A stretch of DNA of 64,000 nucleotides, taken from Vespula vulgaris (taxonomy: Eukaryota > Arthropoda > Insecta > Hymenoptera > Vespidae). A program made the translations under genes and the position numbers. The DNA is taken from NCBI RefSeq assembly GCF_905475345.1, contig NC_066591.1:481501-545500 (forward strand), in the 5' to 3' direction. Shown piece by piece: positions 59,801 through 64,000 of the stretch (position 1 is the stretch's first letter; the number at the start of each line of letters is the position of its first letter). The notes beneath the pieces are model-generated. The model did no database searches, was not told the DNA's origin, and was given only the letters and a program-made list of their open reading frames with translations.

Positions 59801-62702
59801 TACAAGGCCAAAAATAGGAACCACCTTCTGGCGGGTATCGACGAATTTCTAGACGCGGTGACCGTCTTGCCTCCGGGCGAGTGGGATCCTACCATCAGGA
59901 TAGAACCACCGGCTGCCATACCGTCGCAAGTAGAGCGTCTTTCTTTCTTTTTTTTTCTTCTCAATGACCGATATCGCTTTACGTTTTCGTTGTACGCGTA
60001 ACGAGTGTCGCGTAATTGACGTTTTGGTAGGACGTGAGGAAAAGGCCGAAGGAGGAAAAGCCGAAGGAAGAAGCCGACGAGGAGGCCGACGAACAGAAGC
60101 AGAGGGAGGAATCCGGTTTATCCAGAACGGGAAGACTTTTCGGAGGCTTGATAAACGACGTGAAAAGAAAGGCGCCATTTTACTTTTCCGATTTCAAAGA
60201 CGCGCTCGCTCTACAGTGCGTCGCATCCTTCATTTTCTTATACTTTGCCTGTCTCTCGCCCATCATAACCTTTGGTGGCCTCTTGAGCGAGGCCACGGGA
60301 AAGAACATGGCCGCGATGGAATCTTTGGTATCCGGATTCGTTTGCGGTCTCGGATACGGATTCTTCTCGGGACAACCGCTCACTATTTTAGGATCGACCG
60401 GGCCGGTCTTGGTCTTCGAGACGATCGTCTATGAATTTTGCAAGCAATCCGATTGGAATTACATGTCTTTTCGCTTTTGGATCGGTACGTGGACGACCGT
60501 CATTCTGTTAACACTCGTAGCCCTTGACGCGAGCGCCTTCGTCTGCTACATAACCCGATTTACCGAAGAGAACTTTGCCACTCTCATCGCTTTCATTTTT
60601 ATTTACAAGGTAAGTAGTACACAGTCGGTAGCTAACCCGAAAGTAGCGTTTGCAAATCCACCCTTCGATCACACCTACGATGTACGTGGCTTAATTGGAT
60701 GTCTTAAAGTGTGCGTGCTTGAAAAATTGCACCATCGGCAAAACCTTCGACATCTAGGTCGACCGTGGTCGATCGAACGGTTCGGGCTTCCGAATCACGG
60801 CTCATTTTCTATACGAAACGTCCTTCGTTTCTCTAAGCTCGTTTCTTTCCAATAAAATAATGCAGGCTGTGGAAAACGTCCTCTCGATCGGCAAAAAGTA
60901 TCCTATAAATACTCACGCCAACGATCCCTTGGCTTACGAATGCTGGTGCAAACCACCGAACGATAGCTCGTCCTACGGCTCCGAGAACGTAAATTGGACG
61001 ACGCTGGATCGGACAACGTGTCAGGTTCGTCGAAACTTTTTATACCAATAAATGACACGATCAAAGACTCGAGACGACCGATTCGGTGTGTAGTCGTGTT
61101 TGTCTAAGATCAAAGCTTTCGAAGAAGAGAGTCGCTCCTCCTCGACGGAAGATAAAATATAAAAGAGAGAATTATCCTTTGATCGGGGTGACTTTATAGT
61201 AGTAAAGGAAAAACGAGATGAAATCGAAGAAACGATAAGACGACTCGTTATCGCTCCTTTCAGAATTACAACGGCACGCTTATAGGAGAGGGTTGTAACG
61301 TACCGCAATACGTACCCGATGTGTTCCTCATGTCAATTATCCTTTTCATGGGCACCTTCTTGTTATCCGTCGAGATGAAGGACTTTAAGAATGCTCTTTT
61401 CTTTCCATCGAAGGTATGTCAGCGGATCGAGAAAAGTCTGTAAAGGATCGTAAAAGATCCGTCGAAAAATGGACGCGCTTTTGAACGCGCTTGCGAACGC
61501 CTCTTTCGTTCCAGGTCAGACAAGTGTTGAGCGATTTTGCCGTTATTATCGCGATCTTCTCGATGTCCTTGTTGGATCATTTCGTGGGTATCCCAACGCC
61601 AAAGTTAGAAGTACCTGAAGAATTCAAGCCGACCCTGGAAGGCCGGGGATGGATGATTTGGCCTTTTCAGAATAATCCATGGTGGAGCGCCATCGTGGCT
61701 ATTCTACCCGCTCTCTTGGGCACTATACTGATCTTTATGGATCAGCAGATAACGGCGGTGATCGTTAACAGGAAGGAAAACAAGTTAAAGGTACGTTCGA
61801 GGTACCGCGCATCCTCGAAATCGAACTCGAAATCCAACTAACCAGTGAAAATGAATGATCGTTCAGAAAGGATGCGGCTATCATCTGGACCTGTTTATCC
61901 TGGCAATCCTGATAGAGGTCTGTTCGGTGATGGGCTTACCGTGGTTCGTGGCGGCTACCGTGCTTTCCATAAATCACGTGAATTCGTTGAAATTGGAGTC
62001 GGAGTGCGCAGCGCCGGGCGAGAAGCCACAATTCTTAGGCGTTCGAGAGCAGAGAGTTACGCACATACTGATCTTTCTCATGATCGGTTGCTCCGTTCTC
62101 CTGACGCCGATGCTCAGGCACATACCGATGCCAGTACTATTCGGTGTCTTCCTGTACATGGGCGTGGCTTCTCTCAAAGGACTCCAGTTCTTCGATAGAA
62201 TTCTCATCATGCTTATGCCGGTCAAGTACCAACCCGACTACATGTTCCTTCGACAGGTATACGTCGATCGATGATCCTTCGTCGATCGTTCTTAAACTAT
62301 GGATTAAGGTAAGATCTCTGACGATCACGAAAACGTCTTTTCGCAGGTGCCGTTAAAACGCGTCCACGTATTCACAGCGATACAACTGACTTGTCTAGCT
62401 TGTCTATGGATCATCAAGTCGTTTAGCACTACCTCCATTCTATTTCCATTGATGGTGAGTCGATCTTTAATCTATAATCCTTCGTATCTTTCGTCGTTGT
62501 TCAATTTAAATTTGCGTAGCTCGTAGTGATGATCGGCATTCGCAAGTCCCTCGACTTGATCTTCACTCAGCGAGAATTGAAGATTCTCGACGACGTGATG
62601 CCGGAACCGAGCAAGAAGCACGCCGACGATCTTCGCCAATTGGAGAGCGGCGAGGTTAGCATCGTCAGACGAATATTAAGAAACTTAGCTTGTCGTAAAT
62701 AG
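52522..62702 (+). CDS. Ndae1: Na+-driven anion (bicarbonate/chloride) exchanger, SLC4 family
   Basis: Plasma-membrane transporter that moves Na+ and HCO3- against Cl- and sets intracellular pH. Sixteen coding exons, given separately, join with matching phases into 1097 aa. Residues 1-540 are cytoplasmic: polyglycine start, DDEAPKDPGAR..SYTEKDYEGHRAHTVYVGV, a His/Arg-rich stretch, TPPAQRVQFILG, ETARWIKFEEDVEEGGNRWSKP, MRKIPAGAEASNILVGEVDFL and VLPPGEWDPTIRIEPP. The membrane domain follows, with QPLTILGSTGPVLVFE (about 598-613), ITRFTEE, three N-glycan sequons (NDS, NWT, NGT) and four cysteines in the extracellular loop. A KLKK motif at about 869-872 resembles the stilbene-binding site. VHVFTAIQLTCLACLWIIK lies near the end. 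Start: the ATG at 52522 is the only in-frame ATG before conserved sequence. Family members often have a longer C-terminal tail. Confidence 0.96.
52551..52623. repeat. (GGA)n repeat inside Ndae1 exon 1
   Basis: About 24 triplets, mostly GGA, read as glycine in the Ndae1 frame with a few arginines. A shorter GGA run follows at 52638-52656. Confidence 0.95.
53246..53380 (+). CDS. Ndae1: Ndae1 coding exon 2 (residues 77-122)
   Basis: Encodes GHRAHTVYVGVHLPG followed by a His/Arg-rich run and SYGDTKEDIDNERP. Acceptor TTCCAG, donor A/GTAAGT, phase 1 at both ends. Confidence 0.94.
53770..53818. repeat. (TC)n microsatellite
   Basis: About 24 TC units, the longest dinucleotide tract in the right third of the window. 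Confidence 0.95.
54317..54382 (+). other. Candidate Ndae1 cassette micro-exon (66 nt)
   Basis: Acceptor ACATTGCAG and donor GTAAGCC enclose 66 nt with phase 1 on both sides, matching the flanking exons. It is open in frame and would insert RQLVMTRRARLASICDPDGEMI and change the next codon from Ile to Phe. Coding use is inferred from splice sites and frame only. Confidence 0.3.
55621..55759 (+). CDS. Ndae1: Ndae1 coding exon 3 (residues 122-168)
   Basis: Encodes TPPAQRVQFILGEEVGDD, HESHPLFSEMEELVKDG and MEWKETA. The donor is GC (AG/GCAACG), not GT: joining at this point gives the conserved ETARWIKFEED and no nearby GT restores it. Confidence 0.93.
55860..56079 (+). CDS. Ndae1: Ndae1 coding exon 4 (residues 168-241)
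   Basis: Encodes WIKFEEDVEEGGNRWSKPHV, ATLSLHSLFELRSLLLNGTV, MLDMEANSLEQIADLVLDNM and a short tail. Acceptor TTGGTAG, donor AAG/GTACGT. This is the core of the cytoplasmic domain of SLC4 transporters. Confidence 0.95.
56202..56325 (+). CDS. Ndae1: Ndae1 coding exon 5 (residues 242-283)
   Basis: Encodes VREALLVRHRHQHERRKDNN, MSRLPIIRSLAEIGRNHSSS and K. Acceptor CCGTCAG, donor A/GTAAGT. Confidence 0.95.
56870..57046 (+). other. Candidate Ndae1 cassette exon (177 nt)
   Basis: Acceptor TTTTCCAG and donor G/GTACAA bound 177 nt with phase 1 at both ends, as needed between exons 5 and 6. It is open across 58 codons and is GC-richer than the flanking intron. It includes YGCTCGMHALLTSDL, APSVGRSSSCPNSNTALL and KEAKDLKGPYLLVP. 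I do not recognise a homologous segment, so use as an exon is inferred. Confidence 0.4.
57651..57790. repeat. Compound CA/TA/TATG microsatellite
   Basis: CA, TA and GTAT units in succession, in Ndae1 intron 5. Confidence 0.92.
58398..58502 (+). CDS. Ndae1: Ndae1 coding exon 6 (residues 283-318)
   Basis: Encodes MEESNSAPAIAGATSQAGGA, AMNAGGRFLAIPGNP and G. Acceptor TTTGTAG, donor G/GTAAAC. This linker is Ala/Gly-rich and poorly conserved in the family; frame and splice sites are the main support. Confidence 0.8.
58503..59278 (+). other. Ndae1 intron 6 (776 nt)
   Basis: Starts GTAAAC, ends CTTTCAG. It contains a CA-rich stretch at 58579-58604; no other structure was recognised. Confidence 0.85.
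59279..59382 (+). CDS. Ndae1: Ndae1 coding exon 7 (residues 318-352)
   Basis: Encodes GQEPGANGIDRSPSSVSISR and NHSSSALENGDANHR, a Ser-rich linker likely to be phosphorylated. Acceptor CTTTCAG, donor AGG/GTTAGT (a weaker GTTAG donor). Confidence 0.8.
59461..59646 (+). CDS. Ndae1: Ndae1 coding exon 8 (residues 353-414)
   Basis: Encodes NTHFMRKIPAGAEASNILVG, EVDFLDKTLSAFIRLSQAGI and MGDLTEVPVPTRFIFVLLGP, very strongly conserved in Na+-coupled SLC4 transporters. Acceptor TTGTAG, donor GTATAA. Confidence 0.96.
59723..59929 (+). CDS. Ndae1: Ndae1 coding exon 9 (residues 415-483)
   Basis: Encodes FHEIGRAMATLMSDEVFHDV, AYKAKNRNHLLAGIDEFLDA and VTVLPPGEWDPTIRIEPPAA, ending at SQ before donor GTAGAG. 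Confidence 0.96.
60031..60609 (+). CDS. Ndae1: Ndae1 coding exon 10 (residues 484-676, TM1-TM5)
   Basis: A charged Lys/Glu linker is followed by RTGRLFGGLINDVKRKAP and the first membrane helices. QPLTILGSTGPVLVFE lines the transport path in this family, and ITRFTEENFATLIAFIFIYK ends the exon. Donor GTAAGT. Confidence 0.97.
60866..61024 (+). CDS. Ndae1: Ndae1 coding exon 11 (residues 677-729, extracellular loop)
   Basis: Encodes AVENVLSIGKKYPINTHAND and the Cys/Asn-rich loop with YECWCKPPNDSS and NWTTLDRTTCQ. It has two N-glycan sequons (NDS, NWT) and three cysteines. Donor GTTCGT. Confidence 0.95.
61264..61413 (+). CDS. Ndae1: Ndae1 coding exon 12 (residues 730-779)
   Basis: Encodes NYNGTLIGEGCNVPQYVPDV (third sequon, NGT, and a fourth loop cysteine), then helix FLMSIILFMGTFLLSVEM and KDFKNALFFPSK. 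Confidence 0.95.
61515..61790 (+). CDS. Ndae1: Ndae1 coding exon 13 (residues 780-871)
   Basis: Encodes VRQVLSDFAVIIAIFSMSLL, VGIPTPKLEVPEEFKPTLEG, NPWWSAIVAILPALLGTILI and FMDQQITAVIVNRKENKLK, a highly conserved membrane section. Donor GTACGT. Confidence 0.97.
61867..62256 (+). CDS. Ndae1: Ndae1 coding exon 14 (residues 872-1001)
   Basis: Encodes KGCGYHLDLFILAILIEVCS, GLPWFVAATVLSINHVNSLK, APGEKPQFLGVREQRVTHIL and IPMPVLFGVFLYMGVASLKG. The KLKK junction with exon 13 resembles the DIDS-binding motif of bicarbonate transporters. Confidence 0.97.
62347..62454 (+). CDS. Ndae1: Ndae1 coding exon 15 (residues 1002-1037)
   Basis: Encodes VPLKRVHVFTAIQLTCLACL and WIIKSFSTTSILFPLM, a late membrane helix. 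Acceptor TTCGCAG, donor GTGAGT. Confidence 0.96.
62520..62702 (+). CDS. Ndae1: Ndae1 coding exon 16 and C-terminus
   Basis: Encodes LVVMIGIRKSLDLIFTQREL, KILDDVMPEPSKKHADDLRQ and LESGE, all conserved, then VSIVRRILRNLACRK and a TAG at 62700-62702. The last 15 residues follow a donor-like GAG/GTTAGC at 62655, so this end may be an alternative, intron-read-through terminus. Confidence 0.85.
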   Translation, partial: LVVMIGIRKSLDLIFTQRELKILDDVMPEPSKKHADDLRQLESGEVSIVRRILRNLACRK

Positions 62703-64000
62703 CGAACGAGGAATGACCACCAGCTCGACGCTTGTCCCGTGGTCACTATAACTATGTGCGACTACGATCGATCCAGCTTACGTCGTCCAAGAGATTGATC
62801 CTCTCAGGGGCCTAAAAGGGCCTCGGATAAATATTTAAGTAATTTTAGGCAAAACTCGAGAAAACTGCTCGGGATATATTCTTCGTTTTTCTTTGAGCGT
62901 AGAACCACGACGGTAAGAAATTAGAACGAAGCGAATTTTTTAATTATTCCGACGCCTATACCTCGAGAGTAATAGTTAAACGTTTGGCAAATTTTATACG
63001 AGAGATTTACATGTTCGAAAGAGTGAAGTAAAATTAAGACCTATCGCTTGTATTCCTTAATCCTTTCTATTTTTTGTTTCTTCCAATCGACCGACAGACC
63101 AATATAAAAAGAAATGCAGCGATCGTGGTCGTAAATAATTTTTAAATATACCTATACAATATACATACGTAGTAGGTATAGCGTTTGAGCAGCTTTGTAT
63201 TAGGCGTTCATACGATGGCCAACAACGATGTTATTGCTGTTATTGTTGTATTAGAGATTAATTAGGCCGATGATATATTTAATGTTGATCGCTTTCGTGA
63301 GAATCTCATTTACGAAGAGATTACACATTCGATACGTTAGAAAAATGTCCAACGCTCTGATCCCGATTAAATCTCGCGGATTATCGTGAATGTTTGTGTA
63401 CATTTTCGCTTTTGTTACACACGTTGTAATAATTATAATGATATATTAAGTAATCGTTAGACAATAAACGACAGTATAAAGGAGCATCGTTATGTTCCTC
63501 GTCGGACGATCGATCGCATACAGAAAACTACGACCAATTTTTTCTCTTCTACTTTTCTTCGACTAAAAATAACGTATATTAAGAAAGTATATAGGCAACT
63601 ACCTATAAGTTGACGGGTCTAATATCATTTTCCATTCGCCGTCCTAAGATTTGCTATCGATGTGTCCTCGTACATTGTTCTAAATCGAAGGCAGTGATAA
63701 AGACTTGTACACTACCTGCCCGACTTGAACTGTCAAAATACATTGTTCTTTGAAGTACACAAATACAAACACCTCTCTGTGTAATTCCAGATTTTGTTTC
63801 ACATACAAGTTCCTATGAAAGGTGATCGAAACTGACGAATTGTCAAAAATATCAAAGCTATGTCGCTTTCAGAAAATTTTAATAATCGTTACATATCGAA
63901 ATCGTGAAATTCGTTTCACACTTAACAAGGAATTTACATGTTCAGCACGTTCCTCGTACCAAGATGCGGATACCCTTGGCTTCTTACGCACAGACAGTGA
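62703..64000 (+). other. Ndae1 3' flank
   Basis: AT-rich sequence with no recognisable gene. It holds the 3' UTR and an AATAAA at 63463, and possibly the intron leading to further C-terminal exons beyond the window. Confidence 0.7.
63463..63468 (+). terminator. Possible Ndae1 polyadenylation signal AATAAA
   Basis: Canonical AATAAA 761 bases after the TAG of exon 16. It supports the terminus seen here as a real transcript end, though a longer isoform is not excluded. Confidence 0.45.

Noticed and set aside
1..64000. tRNA, rRNA, transposon or viral sequence
   Set aside because: No cloverleaf with a proper T-loop, no transposase or reverse-transcriptase motif and no long terminal repeats were noticed by eye. 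A tRNA or repeat search could still find short or decayed copies.

Overview
This is an animal (insect) genomic window. It has intron-split genes with GT-AG splice sites, AATAAA-type polyadenylation signals, very frequent CpG (TCGA, CGATCG) and many simple repeats. The gene content is arthropod: wingless (Wnt1), Wnt6 and the Na+-driven anion exchanger Ndae1. The insect-type Wg sequence, high CpG and heavy GA/CT microsatellites would fit Hymenoptera, but I cannot fix the order or species from sequence alone.

Layout. Positions 1-10104 hold no recognisable exon and probably belong to a long 5' intron of Wnt6. Wnt6 (+ strand, 5' end missing) has its last three coding exons at 10105-10224, 10458-10657 and 10874-11335. 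An 11.3 kb repeat-rich gap (11336-22598) separates its 3' end from that of wingless, which runs on the - strand in four coding exons (29802-29902, 27810-28060, 23582-23856, 22599-23156; 394 aa). A 22.6 kb gap (29903-52521) follows, with no recognisable coding exon; it lies upstream of both wingless and Ndae1 and is the natural place for wingless enhancers and Ndae1 untranslated exons. Ndae1 (+ strand) occupies 52522-62702 in sixteen coding exons (1097 aa in the reading given here), followed by about 1.3 kb of 3' flank.

Wnt6 and wingless are tail to tail and wingless and Ndae1 are head to head. Both Wnts are secreted lipid-modified ligands of the Frizzled/Arrow pathway and form part of the ancient Wnt cluster. 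Ndae1 is an SLC4-family plasma-membrane bicarbonate/chloride transporter that I recall as a genomic neighbour of this cluster in Drosophila. I found no Wnt10 or Wnt9 exon.

The less ordinary points are: a 216-nt Wnt6 intron made largely of minisatellite that is open in frame throughout; a perfect 38-bp palindrome in a wingless intron; a GC-AG intron, two frame-preserving candidate cassette exons and a possible alternative C-terminal donor in Ndae1; a GGA-encoded polyglycine N-terminus in Ndae1; and a visible change from CpG/microsatellite-rich to AT-richer DNA near 44-45 kb. I saw no sign of a wholly new system; the interest lies in gene structure and repeat biology around a developmental locus.
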